In this document: one piece after another, positions 22,875-32,977 of the stretch | Numbering within the stretch: the first letter of the stretch is position 1 | How the letters are laid out: the number at the start of each line of letters is the position of its first letter | Program-made: the position numbers and the translations under genes | DNA from: Geothermobacter hydrogeniphilus | Lineage (GTDB): Bacteria; Desulfobacterota; Desulfuromonadia; Desulfuromonadales; Geothermobacteraceae | Direction: 5' to 3' | DNA: 40,795 nt | NCBI RefSeq assembly: GCF_002898515.1 | Contig: NZ_PPFX01000036.1 | Location: 1 to 40,795, forward strand | The notes under the pieces: generated by a model | The model's database searches: none | Told to the model about the DNA's origin: nothing | What the model saw: the letters and a program-made list of their open reading frames with translations, nothing else

Positions 22875-24176
22875 TCAGAGCCCACTTGAACTGAGAGAGT
22901 CGGTAATCGCCAGCTCCTGCAGCCGGACCACCATCTTGCGGCGCACCGCGGTGGGAATTTCCACGTGCAGGCAGAGGGGGGCGCCAGAAAGCTTGCGAGC
23001 TTCAATACGCTGCAGGGCATTGGCCCCGGCGCCGGGAAGCCAGCGTACCATGTCGACCGGCAGGTAAGTGCGTTCCTCCCCTTCCAGCAGACTGGCGATA
23101 TCCTTGCGCAGATCGATCCGCCGTCCCAGCGCCTGGAGCCCGCCGAGAACGACAAAATGGTAACAGCAGCCGGGCGCGGTGCAGAACTGCAGAAAAACCT
23201 CCTCCGACAACTCCCGCACCAGCTGCAGGCCCCGCTCCAGCGGCATCGCCGGGAAGAGATGCAGGATATCTCCCCGTTGTTCGACCCGGCCGAGTTCCTC
23301 AAAGGAACAAAACGGCGGCAGCCCCCCCAGGCCGACCACCACCTTGCGATCTTCCGGACAGGTCCCGACACAACCGTGGATGTCGAGGATCAGCTGCGGT
23401 TCGGCAATCCCGAGCTGACGGATAAACTGCCGCAGCCCTCCCTCCATCTTGTAGCTGTTGGGATGACCATGTTCATCGACATAGGGGTAGATGACGTCGA
23501 TATTGCTGGGGTTGAGAGGCACGCCCCAGCTCTGCAACTGCCGCAGGTTGGCATCGGTGAGCGGCTCGCGGCCGGCGAAACCGAGATTGACGGTCGCCGC
23601 CCCCCCTTTGCCGGTGCGCAGAAAGTAGAGGGCCACTTCCAGCGTGTGCGGATCGTAAGGGCCATGGGTCGCGGTCAACAGCGGCAGCCCCTCGCCGCCG
23701 GCGATGCGCCGCAGCAGCAGAGCACCGCCGGCCGCGTCCGGCAGGAAGCGCGCTTCGAAGCCGGGCAGCAGACTGCGGCAGGGATGCCAACCGCTGTCGG
23801 CAAGGGGGACGACCCCGAAGAATTTCTTCAGTACCTTTTCCCGCCACAGGGGCACAAAGCGGATGGTTCGGTCACCGCAGAGATAATAGACCCGGTAGCT
23901 GGCCTCATCGAGCAGCACCCGGATTCCGAGCGACGTCAGCAGGTTGCGGTTGTAATTGTTCTGGGTGGTCGCCAGCAGACGTTCGGTGATATCCAGCATC
24001 GCCGCCGCTTCAGCCTCCGTCAACGGCTGTTCGAGCAGTTCGACCCGTTTCAGATGACGGTAATCCTCCTGACCGATCTCCACCTCAAGCCGGTTGAGGT
24101 GCCGCTGAAACGGGGCGCTGTCGTCAACGGTGAAGCGCGACAGAAAAAGAGGGGGGATCTGCGGTTTCGGTGGCAC
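22875..24176 (-). CDS. conserved hypothetical protein, unknown enzyme-like
   Basis: About 433 residues with no signal peptide or membrane helix. Notable segments are THGPYDPHTLEVALYFL, NLGFAGREPLTDAN, IDVIYPYVDEHGHPNSYKMEGGLRQF and LILDIHGCVGTCPEDRKVVVGLGG. The His-Gly/Asp pattern of the first and last vaguely recalls N-formylglutamate amidohydrolase-like or M14-like metallohydrolases. That resemblance is weak and I do not assign a function. Two cysteine-containing loops (HGCVGTC, FCTAPGCCYHF) stand out. GGAG at 24183-24186 is 6 bases before a GTG at 24176, the chosen start. The alternative ATG codons at 24182 and 24212 have no suitably spaced ribosome-binding site. The gene converges with the RDD gene; 22801-22874 shows no convincing terminator. 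Confidence 0.72.
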   Translation of the reverse strand: MPPKPQIPPLFLSRFTVDDSAPFQRHLNRLEVEIGQEDYRHLKRVELLEQPLTEAEAAAMLDITERLLATTQNNYNRNLLTSLGIRVLLDEASYRVYYLCGDRTIRFVPLWREKVLKKFFGVVPLADSGWHPCRSLLPGFEARFLPDAAGGALLLRRIAGGEGLPLLTATHGPYDPHTLEVALYFLRTGKGGAATVNLGFAGREPLTDANLRQLQSWGVPLNPSNIDVIYPYVDEHGHPNSYKMEGGLRQFIRQLGIAEPQLILDIHGCVGTCPEDRKVVVGLGGLPPFCSFEELGRVEQRGDILHLFPAMPLERGLQLVRELSEEVFLQFCTAPGCCYHFVVLGGLQALGRRIDLRKDIASLLEGEERTYLPVDMVRWLPGAGANALQRIEARKLSGAPLCLHVEIPTAVRRKMVVRLQELAITDSLSSSGL

Positions 24177-24523
24177 ATTCATCTCCAGGAGGGTTCTTTG
24201 CCCCGGCGGCATATCCGCAACCGGGCCGGCGACATCCTGTTTATTATGCCGTCACCCGGCCCGGTCAGACAACCGGACCCCCGGTTTTTTTGCGAAAAAG
24301 TCTCCGGCACCACCTGAAAATGCTCCGGAGAATACTCCCATAGCCTCTACCAATACCTGTGATATCATCTGGTTAGCAACCATCACGGCTCAACGTTCGC
24401 CCTGTTTCCCGACGCCGTGCCAACGGCATGACAATTGCGTAACTCCGACCCATGGGCAATGTCGGCCGGCAGGAAACCGGTCTGCCGACGCTATTCACGA
24501 GTTGATCGACAGGAGAAATCTTC
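24177..24523. other. divergent intergenic region with a terminator-like hairpin
   Basis: This 347-base gap separates the divergent genes at 24176 and 24524. No gene is supported in it. It contains the hairpin with T-tract at 24271-24291 and an otherwise unstructured leader to the TTG start of the PhnP-like gene. A TATCAT at 24363-24368 could be a -10 box, but no -35 is visible. Confidence 0.4.
24271..24291 (+). terminator. small intrinsic-terminator-like hairpin in a leader region
   Basis: A 6 bp stem (24271-24276 with 24281-24286), a 4-base loop and a run of seven T (24285-24291), correctly oriented for plus-strand transcription. No plus-strand gene lies directly upstream. It may end an antisense or leader transcript, or attenuate the gene at 24524. 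Confidence 0.45.
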
Positions 24524-25330
24524 TTGGCCATTGCACCGCATCTGGTTGAAATCATCATTCTCGGCTCCGGCGGCAGCCCCGGCGTACCGATGCCTGCCTG
24601 CGACTGTGCCGTCTGCCGCTCAGAGGTTCCCGAAAACCGGCGTACCCGCTGCAGTATCCTGCTCAGTTACCATGGCCGCAACCTGCTGATCGACACCGCC
24701 ACCGATCTACGCCAGCAGGTGCTGCGGGAAAAGATCAATCACATCGACGCGGTACTCTACACTCACACCCACGCCGACCATGTCCACGGCATTGACGACC
24801 TGCGCCCCTTCAATCATCGCCAGCAGCAGTTCATCCCCCTTTACGGTTCGGCCTCGGCCATGGAACATCTGCGGCGGGTTTTTCCCTATATCTTCGACCC
24901 CACCATCAAGCTGGGTTACCGCCCGCGGCTGGAAACCCGGATTCTTGAAGAACCGGAGGACATCCTCGGCTTGCCGGTGATCCCGATCCCCCTGCGCCAC
25001 GGGGACGACGAAGCCACCGGCTACCGCATCGGCCCCTTTGCCTATCTGACCGACTGCAGTGAAATCCCCGCCGCTTCGCGAGTTCTGCTGCGGGGGCTCG
25101 ATCTGCTGATCCTCGACGGCTTGCGGCTGCGCCCCCATCCGACCCATTTCCATGTTGCCACCGCCGTGGCCGAGGCCCGACGGATCGGAGCCCGCCGCAC
25201 GCTGCTGACCCATCTCAACCACGAGATCGATCATCATCGCCACGAATCCGAACTGCCACCCGGATTCGGTTTCGCCTATGACGGGCAACGGTTGACTTTT
25301 TCTCTTGCCGATCAGGAGCATGCCCCTTGA
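24524..25330 (+). CDS. PhnP-like metallo-beta-lactamase-fold phosphodiesterase
   Basis: A 268-residue metallohydrolase closest in pattern to PhnP, which hydrolyses cyclic phosphodiesters such as 5-phosphoribosyl 1,2-cyclic phosphate. It opens with IIILGSGGSPGVP and the cysteine cluster CDCAVC (26-31), corresponding to the structural zinc site near the PhnP N-terminus. LLIDTATDLR precedes the catalytic HTHADH at 81-86. LPLRHGDDEATGYRIG, YLTDCSEIP and LLTHLNHEID supply the later metal ligands. No other phn genes are present, so the role in phosphonate use is doubtful. A general nucleotide or cofactor repair role is equally possible. The start is TTG, with AGGAG 8 bases upstream. The stop lies just before a candidate promoter for the next gene. 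Confidence 0.86.
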   Translation: MAIAPHLVEIIILGSGGSPGVPMPACDCAVCRSEVPENRRTRCSILLSYHGRNLLIDTATDLRQQVLREKINHIDAVLYTHTHADHVHGIDDLRPFNHRQQQFIPLYGSASAMEHLRRVFPYIFDPTIKLGYRPRLETRILEEPEDILGLPVIPIPLRHGDDEATGYRIGPFAYLTDCSEIPAASRVLLRGLDLLILDGLRLRPHPTHFHVATAVAEARRIGARRTLLTHLNHEIDHHRHESELPPGFGFAYDGQRLTFSLADQEHAP

Positions 25331-25354
25331 ATCACGGCGATTTTCAGGTTTAAT
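25327..25354 (+). promoter_or_regulatory. candidate promoter for the gene at 25429
   Basis: TTGAAT (25327-25332, 4 of 6) and TTTAAT (25349-25354, 5 of 6) are spaced by 16 bases. The -35 overlaps the stop codon of the preceding hydrolase gene. Confidence 0.42.
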
Positions 25355-25428
25355 AGGGGAGACTTGAAACCCTGCTCCAGGAACCGCCCCTAACCCGCCG
25401 GACTCTGTTCCCGGCACCTCAGGCCGCC

Positions 25429-27258
25429 ATGCATCAGGAAATCCGCCTTCACGGGCACCTCGACGAGACCATCGAATATTTCGCCAGTGTCGCCGGCCGC
25501 GACGTCCGGCAGAGCTATTTCTATGAGCAGGATGGTCACGGACTGAGGATTTTCAGTCCCGGCAACGAATTTGTCCTCAGCAGCGACGGGATCAGCCATC
25601 GCGGCAACGGCGGATCTTTCTGCGAATACATGTTCGGCGTCGACCAGCCGCTGGCAGATCTCGCCAAAGGCGATATCCGCAACCGCCTGGCACTCTACGG
25701 CGCCACCTACAGCGACCGGCATGAACTGCTCTTCACCGACCGGACCGACGGCAGCAGCAGCTATGACAAGATCTTTCTTGAAGGCAACGCCGTCTGCAAC
25801 TATTTCTTCTTCCTCTCCGGCTCGGTTTCAGGCCGCCTTCGTGAGCAGCAGGAGGAGATCGCCCGCCTGCTCGGCAAACAGCTCAAACGCAGCCCCCACG
25901 TCCAGCACGGCGACGACATCGAACTGCTCGACGAGCTGATGGGTTACCTCGGCCACCGCAGTGCCCTGTATCTGGTCAAGCTGATTCACAAACGCCACAA
26001 GGCCTACCACGACACCTTCGCCGAACTCTATTTCGCCGACAAAAGCATTTCCGAAAAAGACTACGGCCGCCTCAGACAACTGGCCGAGGATCTGCAGATC
26101 GACCGCTATCAGCAGGAACGCATCCGTATCGATGTCATGTACAAACATCCCGACAACCGCCGCATCGTCGATGAATACCGGAGCATCCTCATCGACTGCA
26201 ACCTTGCCGGCGAGATCAGCACCGCCGACAACGCCCGCCTGACCCGGCTGAAAACCCTCTCGGTCCGCAACAAGATTCCTTCGGCACTGTTCTATACTCT
26301 CGACGAGATGCTCAAACATGACAAGCTGGTCCATCTCGACGAAAAGGACGACTACCTGGCCGAAACCCGGCAGATTCTCGAAGGGATTCTGCTGCAGGAC
26401 GCCGACATCGACGCCGGCATCACCAATGACGACATGCTGCGACTGCTCGACGCCAAACGCCAGGCGAGTGAAAACCGCGACCACCAGTTCGAACAGTTGC
26501 TGCTGGAAACCGGCAAGGCCTGCGATGAGCGCATTCGTGACGGGGCGGATCTCTCCCTGCTGGAGAGTTTTTCGCGTATCGTCACCTTCTTCGACCGCTA
26601 CGACAGCGTCTCGGCGCACATCAGCCAGCTCGCCTTCATGGAGGGAATGCACCTCGGCGAGGAGGCGATCCGCAGCCTGCTCGGCAACCGCAACGCCTTC
26701 GAAGAACTTGACGCCGGACTTTTCGACCGACTGTTCTTCACCTCCCTGCTCGACAACAAGTACCTCGGCCGCTACGGACGAACCAAAGTCGAGATCCTGC
26801 GCAAGGGGCTGGCCGCCATCGCCGACGGCAGCATGACCATCCAGGAGCTGCTGGAAAAGGAACGCCGAACCGCAGAGCAGGAGCGCCTTTACCACCAGCT
26901 GCTCGACCACGTCAAGGACCGCATCCGCAACTTCTACTCGCGCTACAATACCCGCGCCGAGCAGGAGGCACTGCGCCGGGAGATCAGCGTGGAATTCACC
27001 AACAAGGGACTTTACGACGGCGACATTCCCAAGGGTCTGTTCCGCGACGTGGTGGTCAACATCAAGAAAGAAGCCATCTACCTGCACAACCTGCTGCCGG
27101 AAATCGTCGCCGCCCGGGATGCCTCGCTGCGTGAAGATTTTCTCGACAACAGTGGTCTCGACCGTTTCTATGTCGAAGAACTGGAACGGGAATATTTTGA
27201 GCTCAACCAGCTCAACCCGGAAAGCCTCAACCAGATCCGCAAGGGGCTCAACCCCTGA
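25429..27258 (+). CDS. large conserved protein of the TIGR04442 type, function unknown
   Basis: 609 residues, cytosolic, rich in charged helices. I believe it belongs to the family named TIGR04442, known mainly from Geobacter relatives. That name is from memory. Residues about 1-135 look like an alpha/beta domain ([39 protein letters not shown]). Several helical segments follow, two of which (about 175-245 and 255-330) have the length and acidic pattern of TerB-like helical domains ([50 protein letters not shown]). No catalytic motif is visible. The ribosome-binding site is poor. It ends 11 bases before the EF-G homologue, so the two are likely co-transcribed. A link to translation or stress is inferred from that context alone. 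Confidence 0.8.
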   Translation: MHQEIRLHGHLDETIEYFASVAGRDVRQSYFYEQDGHGLRIFSPGNEFVLSSDGISHRGNGGSFCEYMFGVDQPLADLAKGDIRNRLALYGATYSDRHELLFTDRTDGSSSYDKIFLEGNAVCNYFFFLSGSVSGRLREQQEEIARLLGKQLKRSPHVQHGDDIELLDELMGYLGHRSALYLVKLIHKRHKAYHDTFAELYFADKSISEKDYGRLRQLAEDLQIDRYQQERIRIDVMYKHPDNRRIVDEYRSILIDCNLAGEISTADNARLTRLKTLSVRNKIPSALFYTLDEMLKHDKLVHLDEKDDYLAETRQILEGILLQDADIDAGITNDDMLRLLDAKRQASENRDHQFEQLLLETGKACDERIRDGADLSLLESFSRIVTFFDRYDSVSAHISQLAFMEGMHLGEEAIRSLLGNRNAFEELDAGLFDRLFFTSLLDNKYLGRYGRTKVEILRKGLAAIADGSMTIQELLEKERRTAEQERLYHQLLDHVKDRIRNFYSRYNTRAEQEALRREISVEFTNKGLYDGDIPKGLFRDVVVNIKKEAIYLHNLLPEIVAARDASLREDFLDNSGLDRFYVEELEREYFELNQLNPESLNQIRKGLNP

Positions 27259-27269
27259 ACAGGACCACC

Positions 27270-29324
27270 ATGAACCAGCCCCCCCTCGACCAGTTGCGCA
27301 ACTTCGGCATCATCAGCCATATCGATGCCGGCAAAACCACCGTCTCGGAACGTTTTCTCTTCTACACCGGTGAAATTCACAAGATGGGCGAGGTCCATGA
27401 CGGTTCGGCGACCATGGACTGGATGGAACAGGAACAACAGCGCGGCATCACCATCACCGCCACCGCCACCAGCTGCCGCTGGCGCAGCTGGTGGTTCAAC
27501 CTCATCGACACCCCCGGCCACATCGATTTCACCATCGAGGTTGAACGTTCGCTGCGCGCCCTCGACGGGGCCCTGGCCATCTTCAGCGCCGTCGAAGGGG
27601 TCCAGCCGCAGAGTGAATCGGTCTGGCGCCAGGCGGATCGTTACCGGGTGCCGCGCATCTGCCTGATCAACAAGATGGACCGCATCGGTGCCGATTTCGA
27701 GGCGGTGCTGCTGCAGATGCGGAAGCAACTGCAGGCACGGCCGGTGCTGCTGCAGTGGCCGATCGGCAGCGAAACCGAATTCAACGGCATCATCGACCTG
27801 CTTGAGCGCCGGGCGTTCCGTTTCGACAATGACCGGCCGGCAGTCGCGGAACCTGTCCCCGAAACCTTGCGCGCACAGGTCGAACAGGCCCGCGAGTACC
27901 TGGTCGAAACCGCGGCCGACTTCGACGAGGAGATTCTCACCGCCTTCCTCGACGGTGAGGAGGTCAGTGCCGGGCAGCTGCGCCCGGCGCTGCGTCGCGG
28001 CACCATCGCCGGACGCATCTTTCCGGTGCTGCTCGGCTCGGCACTGCGCAACAAGGGAATTCAACCGCTGCTCGACGCCATCGGCGACTATCTCCCGTCC
28101 CCCCTGGACATCCCGCCGGCCACCGCCCATCTGCTGACTGACGTGGAACAACAGCGGGAGGTCCGCTGCGACCCGGAGCAGCCCCTCTGCGCCCTCGCCT
28201 TCAAGGTACTCTCCGACGAAGGACGCAAACTGACCTATCTGCGCCTCTACTCCGGACGCCTGCGGCCCGGCGACACCATCTTCAACAGCCGGATGCAGAA
28301 GGAAGAAAAGGTCGCCCGGCTGTTCCGCATGCACGCCCACAAGCGCGAACGACTCACCAGTGCCCGGGCCGGGGATATCGTTGCCGCGGCCGGGCTGAAG
28401 GAGTCCCTGACCGGCGACACCCTCTGCGCCTCCGAACAGCCGCTGGTGCTGAGCGGCCTCAGCATCCCGGAACCGGTGGTGTCACTGGCGGTTGAACCGA
28501 AGGGCGTCGATGACCGCGACAAGCTCTTTCCGGCGCTGGAGAAGCTGCAGTGGGAAGACCCGACTTTTCGTGTCCACGAGGACGAGGAGACCGGACAGAC
28601 GATTCTCACCGGCATGGGCGAGCTGCATCTCGAAGTGGTCACCCGCCGCCTTGCCGATGACTTCGGCGTCGCCGTCATCACCGGCCGACCACAGGTGGTC
28701 TACCGCGAGAGTATCCGCCGAAGTGTTGAACACCGAGAGATTTTCCAACGCGAGACAGAAGGGAAAATCCAGGCAGGAGATGTACTGTTGGCCCTGACCC
28801 CGCTGACGCGCGGCGAGGGCGTGATTGTCGACCTGCCGAAGGAAGATCTGCTCCCCGCGGAATGGCGCAGCGCACTCGACGAGAGTCTGAACCTGGCCTG
28901 CCGGGCGGGAGCCCGTACCGGCTACCCCCTGACCGACCTGCGTGTCGAGGTGCGCGAGGTTCCGATCGAAAGCGGCGTGACCACCGAAACCGGTCTCCGC
29001 GCCGCCGCCCAGCGCGGCCTGGCCATGGCCGCCCGCAATGCCGGAGTCCTGCTGCTCGAACCATTGATGATGCTGGAGATCACCACCCCGGAAGAATTCG
29101 CCGGCAAAGTCCTCGGCTCATTGCAGCAGAAACGTGGGCAGGTCGAGGGGATGACTCCCCTGGGCGGCATGGAACTGATCCGGGCACGAGTGCCCCTCTC
29201 GGAGATGTTCGGCTACATGACTGAACTGCGCAGCGCCACCCGCGGCCGTGGCACCTTCTCGATGGAGTTCTCCCATTTCGACCGGGCCCCCGACGAAACC
29301 CAGCAGCGCTTCGGACTGATCTGA
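27270..29324 (+). CDS. fusA: elongation factor G homologue (EF-G2 type)
   Basis: A 684-residue translational GTPase. G1 is HIDAGKTT at 17-24, the switch I region ends [11 protein letters not shown]3 is DTPGHIDFT and G4 is NKMDRIG. Domain II and domains III-V are present, ending in the conserved [22 protein letters not shown]. In domain IV, the loop that usually reads YDGSYHDVDSS and contacts the decoding centre is replaced by [15 protein letters not shown]. This suggests a paralogue rather than the main EF-G. The lack of rpsL, rpsG or tuf neighbours agrees with that. It may act in ribosome recycling or under special conditions. AGGA lies upstream of the ATG. It follows the 609-residue protein by 11 bases. 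Confidence 0.93.
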   Translation: MNQPPLDQLRNFGIISHIDAGKTTVSERFLFYTGEIHKMGEVHDGSATMDWMEQEQQRGITITATATSCRWRSWWFNLIDTPGHIDFTIEVERSLRALDGALAIFSAVEGVQPQSESVWRQADRYRVPRICLINKMDRIGADFEAVLLQMRKQLQARPVLLQWPIGSETEFNGIIDLLERRAFRFDNDRPAVAEPVPETLRAQVEQAREYLVETAADFDEEILTAFLDGEEVSAGQLRPALRRGTIAGRIFPVLLGSALRNKGIQPLLDAIGDYLPSPLDIPPATAHLLTDVEQQREVRCDPEQPLCALAFKVLSDEGRKLTYLRLYSGRLRPGDTIFNSRMQKEEKVARLFRMHAHKRERLTSARAGDIVAAAGLKESLTGDTLCASEQPLVLSGLSIPEPVVSLAVEPKGVDDRDKLFPALEKLQWEDPTFRVHEDEETGQTILTGMGELHLEVVTRRLADDFGVAVITGRPQVVYRESIRRSVEHREIFQRETEGKIQAGDVLLALTPLTRGEGVIVDLPKEDLLPAEWRSALDESLNLACRAGARTGYPLTDLRVEVREVPIESGVTTETGLRAAAQRGLAMAARNAGVLLLEPLMMLEITTPEEFAGKVLGSLQQKRGQVEGMTPLGGMELIRARVPLSEMFGYMTELRSATRGRGTFSMEFSHFDRAPDETQQRFGLI

Positions 29325-29407
29325 GAACGACGGATCTCTTCCCTCCTCCGCAACGGCGCAACCCCTCCCGAAGAAAACCAATCTTCATGAAATAACAGCC
29401 ACATCGC

Positions 29408-29436
29408 CTCGCAAATGAAAGATTTCCGGCTATACT
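29408..29436 (+). promoter_or_regulatory. candidate promoter of the prkA-yeaH-spoVR-prkA cluster
   Basis: TATACT (29431-29436, 5 of 6) is preceded after 17 bases by CTCGCA (29408-29413), a poor 3 of 6 match at -35. The predicted start is about 44 bases before the prkA ATG. A weak -35 with a strong -10 fits an activated or RpoS-type promoter, an inference consistent with stationary-phase control of the homologous E. coli genes. Confidence 0.42.
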
Positions 29437-29486
29437 TTTCGGTACCACACACTGCCGTCGCGGGAACCCTTCCAGGAGGCGAAACC

Positions 29487-31550
29487 ATGGCTCAACGACG
29501 CACCGCTCCAACCCTTGTCAACCACATCAAGGCCGTCAAAACCGGTAAACAACGTTTCGAAAATGCCGTTCAGGGGGTCGCCCGGATGATCCTCCACCAG
29601 GATATCAAGAAGGTGGTGGTCAACGGCAAAACGACTTACGATTTCCAGATTTTCCGCCGGGGCGGCAAGCACGTGATCGGCATGTTCGACGAGATCAACA
29701 GCTTCGTCTCCTTCGCCAAGGATGCCGCCGAGGGGGGATCATCAGCCGAAATGGCTTTTGTCCTGGTCGGCGAACCGGGCAACGGCAAGACCTTCTTCGT
29801 CGAATATCTCTGCGACTGCTACCGGCGGTTCCTGAGTCGCCCCGAGAACCGCAAGCACACCTTCGTTTTCAAGGGAATCGACCGGCTCGGCAGCTACGGC
29901 CGATTAAAGAATATCGAGTCCCAGACCTACGAGGACCCGATGATACTGGCCATGAACATCGGTGAAACCCGCGAAGAAAGCCAGGTCTTTCTGGCCGAAA
30001 AGGGCGGCTTCAGCGACACCGAGATCGACCAGTTCTACGCCGCCTACCGCCCGCTGGGAGCCTGCAGCGAGTACATCTGGAACGACATCCGCCGCCACAC
30101 CGACGGCAAACTCGACGAAATGCTCAAGTTCATCGAGATCGTTCCGGTACCGATGACCGAAAGCCTCGGCACCCTGACCGGCAAATACTCGGCCAAGGAC
30201 AAGATCACCTCCTCAGCCGTCGACCTGCTCGGCGAGGAATCGATCCAGCGGCTGCTGCACATCACCGACACCAACAACCCCTACCGCTTCGACCTGCGGC
30301 GCGGCGCCCTGGCGCGGGTGGCCGGCGGCGGCATCCATTTCTCCGACGAGATCTTCAAGAACAAGAAAGACCTGGTCCAGGTCTACCTCGGGGTGATCCA
30401 GAACCGCACCATCGAAATCGACGGCTACAAATGGCCGATCGACACCCTGATCATCGCTACCAGCAACAATTCCGAGTTCAACCGTTTCCTGGCCGAAAAG
30501 GAAGAGGCGCCGATCGTCGACCGCTGCCGGGTCTGCTACGTCTCGCACAACACCGACTACCGCCGCCAGGCCGAACTGACCACCTACGCCATCGGCTCGC
30601 AGACCAAGACCACCCTGACCAAGGAGGATCTGCACCAGGATCCAAACCTGAACTACGCCATCTCGGCGACCGTGGTCCTTTCCCGGCTGCCGCGCTCGGA
30701 GAAGCTGACCCCGATCGAAACCATGAAACTGGCCGCCGGCGAAGTGGCCGGAGAAAAAAGCATCAAGACCCTGGCCGAGGTGATCGATACTCTCAACCAG
30801 AACCCCGACATCACCAAGCGTTTCGGCCAGAAAGGGCTCGGCCAGCGCAACCTCGGCCGTGCCGTACAGCTGCTCGGTGAAAGTTCCGAAACCAACGAAG
30901 GCTGCTGCATGGTCGCCATCGACATCTTCCCGGCCCTGGAACGGGTGGTACTCGACTATGTCTCCGACGCCAATGACCGAGCCAAGTACCTCGAAGATCT
31001 CAAGATCGCCCGCAGCCTCTACCGTGAACGGGTGATGACCGAAATGTTCAACGCCTACATGGATGAACCGCTGGCGATCCGCAAGGACGTGATGAACTAT
31101 GTCAACATGATCATCGGCATCGATGCCGAGAACCTCGGTCCGGACAAGATGTGGAAATACAAGGATCCGCAGAGCGGTGAGCTGCGGGCATTGAAAATTG
31201 ATGAGCGCTTCATCAAGAGCGTCGAGGAACTGCTGGGGCTGAAGACCGAGGAACAGCGGGAAACCTTCCGCACCGCGATCCGCAAGATCTACGGTCAGAA
31301 GATTTCGCTCGATCCCAACTACGACTTCATGGACAACCTCGAACTGGTCAAGGCGGTCACCGACGTGCGCCTGAAATCGGACATCGCCGGCGCCGGCAGC
31401 CTGGTCGGGGCGCTGGCCAACCGTACCAATGAAGAGAACCAGAAGCTCTATGACCGGATGATCACCACCATGCTCGACAAGCTCGGCTACTGCCGAACCT
31501 GCGCGCAGAAGACCATCGAGTACTTCTGCACCCAGGAGGATGAATCCTGA
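29487..31550 (+). CDS. prkA: PrkA-type AAA+ serine protein kinase, first paralogue
   Basis: A 687-residue protein of the PrkA/YeaG family, which combines an AAA+ ATPase fold with a C-terminal kinase-like region and phosphorylates proteins on serine under starvation or in sporulation. Walker A GEPGNGKT is at 95-102. The sensor and Walker B-like region reads RGALARVAGGGIHFSDEIFKNKKDLVQVYLGVIQNRTIEI, and LIIATSNNSEFNRF is the conserved segment after it. The C-terminal part includes a long helical region through DPNYDFMDNLELVKAVTDVRLKSDIAGAGSLVGAL, with cysteines near the end (YCRTCAQKT). AGGAGG 7 bases before the ATG at 29487 fixes the start. The frame is open from 29415 but without signal. yeaH follows after 29 bases. 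Confidence 0.93.
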   Translation: MAQRRTAPTLVNHIKAVKTGKQRFENAVQGVARMILHQDIKKVVVNGKTTYDFQIFRRGGKHVIGMFDEINSFVSFAKDAAEGGSSAEMAFVLVGEPGNGKTFFVEYLCDCYRRFLSRPENRKHTFVFKGIDRLGSYGRLKNIESQTYEDPMILAMNIGETREESQVFLAEKGGFSDTEIDQFYAAYRPLGACSEYIWNDIRRHTDGKLDEMLKFIEIVPVPMTESLGTLTGKYSAKDKITSSAVDLLGEESIQRLLHITDTNNPYRFDLRRGALARVAGGGIHFSDEIFKNKKDLVQVYLGVIQNRTIEIDGYKWPIDTLIIATSNNSEFNRFLAEKEEAPIVDRCRVCYVSHNTDYRRQAELTTYAIGSQTKTTLTKEDLHQDPNLNYAISATVVLSRLPRSEKLTPIETMKLAAGEVAGEKSIKTLAEVIDTLNQNPDITKRFGQKGLGQRNLGRAVQLLGESSETNEGCCMVAIDIFPALERVVLDYVSDANDRAKYLEDLKIARSLYRERVMTEMFNAYMDEPLAIRKDVMNYVNMIIGIDAENLGPDKMWKYKDPQSGELRALKIDERFIKSVEELLGLKTEEQRETFRTAIRKIYGQKISLDPNYDFMDNLELVKAVTDVRLKSDIAGAGSLVGALANRTNEENQKLYDRMITTMLDKLGYCRTCAQKTIEYFCTQEDES

Positions 31551-31579
31551 ACCGCAACCCAGGGCGGAAAGATGTTCGC

Positions 31580-32968
31580 ATGAAACGGGATCTATGGCAC
31601 CGCTACCAGCAACTGCGCCGCCGCGGGCTGAACGCGCGGCAGGAGGAGATGATCCGGCGCGAAATCGAGGATGACGGCGAACACGGTCTGCCGTCTCCCC
31701 CCGAGGTGACGGTCCCCTTCCCCGAAAATCTCTACGCCTGGCAGGACTTGGTCATGTTGCAGAGCATCGGTCGCCCGACCGGTGGTTACGTCACCCGCAT
31801 CCGCTCCCTCGATGAACTGCTGGAACGGGACCGCCAGCGCGAAGAGGATGGTTTCCCGCGGAAAATCCGCGTCGGCCGCATGATCCGGCCCGGACGCGGC
31901 GACGACGACAAGGTGGTGGTGGTGCCGACCACCGTCGAGGAAAAACTCATCCACGACCCCGGCATCCAGCAGGAACAGCAGGAACAGCAGGAACAGCAGG
32001 GCTCGGGGTCAGGAGGGTCCGGCGAAGGCGAAGAGGGTGAAGTGATCGGCGAACAGCCGGTTCGCCAGGGGGGCGAAGGCTCCGGCCAGGCCGGTCAGGG
32101 CAGCGGCGGTGCCCATGAACTCGAATCAAGCGCCTACGACCTCGGCCGCATCCTCACCGAACAGTTCCAACTGCCCAACCTCAAGGACAAAGGCAAGAAA
32201 CGTTCCCTGACCCGCTACACCTACGATCTGACCGACAAGAACCGCGGTTTCGGCCAGGTCCTCGACAAGAAAGCGACCCTGCGCCGCATCCTTGAAACCA
32301 ATATCGGCCTGGGACGGGTGCCTGATATCGGCGAAATCGACCCGGCCGACTTTCTCATCGCTCCCAACGACAAGGTCTACCGCATCCTCTCCCGGGAGAA
32401 GGACTATGAATCGCAGGCGGTGGTCTTCTTCGTCCGCGACTACTCCGGCTCGATGGGCGGCAAAGCGACCGAACTGGTCTGTACCCAGCACGTGCTGATC
32501 TACAGCTGGCTGCTCTACCAGTACCAGCGCCAGGTCGAGACCCGTTTCATCCTTCACGACACCACGGCCAGAGAGGTTGAGGATTTCTACACCTACTACA
32601 ACTCCAAGGTCGCCGGCGGCACCGAAGTCGCCTCGGCCTACCGCCTGGTCAACGACATTGTCGAGCAGGAGAGCCTGGCGCGCGACTACAATATCTATGT
32701 CTTTCACGGCACCGACGGCGACGACTGGGACACCAGCGGAGAAAAGACCATCCCCGAGCTGAAACGGATGCTGCGCTACGCCAACCGGGTCGGGATCACC
32801 ATCGCCGAACATGCCTACACCGACACCGGCAACACCGAAGTCGACAAGTACCTGCGGAAATCGGGCCTGCTCGACGACGCCGTCGACCTGTTGCGCAAGG
32901 ACACCATGAGCGAGAGCAGCGACGAAAACCGCATCATCGAGGGGATCAAGAAGTTGATATCGGAATAG
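31580..32968 (+). CDS. yeaH: YeaH/YhbH family (DUF444) protein
   Basis: 462 residues. In E. coli, yeaH is co-transcribed with the PrkA homologue yeaG and is needed for adaptation to nitrogen starvation. The biochemical role is unknown. Residues about 128-180 are a Gln/Glu- and Gly-rich low-complexity linker (QEQQEQQ, then GSGSGGSGEG). The folded C-terminal half has a von Willebrand A-like metal site: VFFVRDYSGSMGG with DxSxS at about 287-291, then THR/GTE-type residues in AGGTEVASAYRL and FHGTDGDDW. This suggests an adhesion-like MIDAS domain that could bridge partners. The N-terminal DLWHRYQQLRRRGLNARQEEMIRREI is a charged helix. It lies between prkA and spoVR, although 367 bases of repeats separate it from spoVR. 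Confidence 0.91.
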   Translation: MKRDLWHRYQQLRRRGLNARQEEMIRREIEDDGEHGLPSPPEVTVPFPENLYAWQDLVMLQSIGRPTGGYVTRIRSLDELLERDRQREEDGFPRKIRVGRMIRPGRGDDDKVVVVPTTVEEKLIHDPGIQQEQQEQQEQQGSGSGGSGEGEEGEVIGEQPVRQGGEGSGQAGQGSGGAHELESSAYDLGRILTEQFQLPNLKDKGKKRSLTRYTYDLTDKNRGFGQVLDKKATLRRILETNIGLGRVPDIGEIDPADFLIAPNDKVYRILSREKDYESQAVVFFVRDYSGSMGGKATELVCTQHVLIYSWLLYQYQRQVETRFILHDTTAREVEDFYTYYNSKVAGGTEVASAYRLVNDIVEQESLARDYNIYVFHGTDGDDWDTSGEKTIPELKRMLRYANRVGITIAEHAYTDTGNTEVDKYLRKSGLLDDAVDLLRKDTMSESSDENRIIEGIKKLISE

Positions 32969-32977
32969 ACCAGACCC

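Noticed and set aside
25828-27087. 419-codon minus-strand open frame opposite the 609-residue gene
   Set aside because: Same reason: a hydrophobic-looking shadow of a GC-rich gene with no start signal of its own. The 323-codon frame at 821-1792 and the 390-codon frame at 27168-28340 were rejected likewise.
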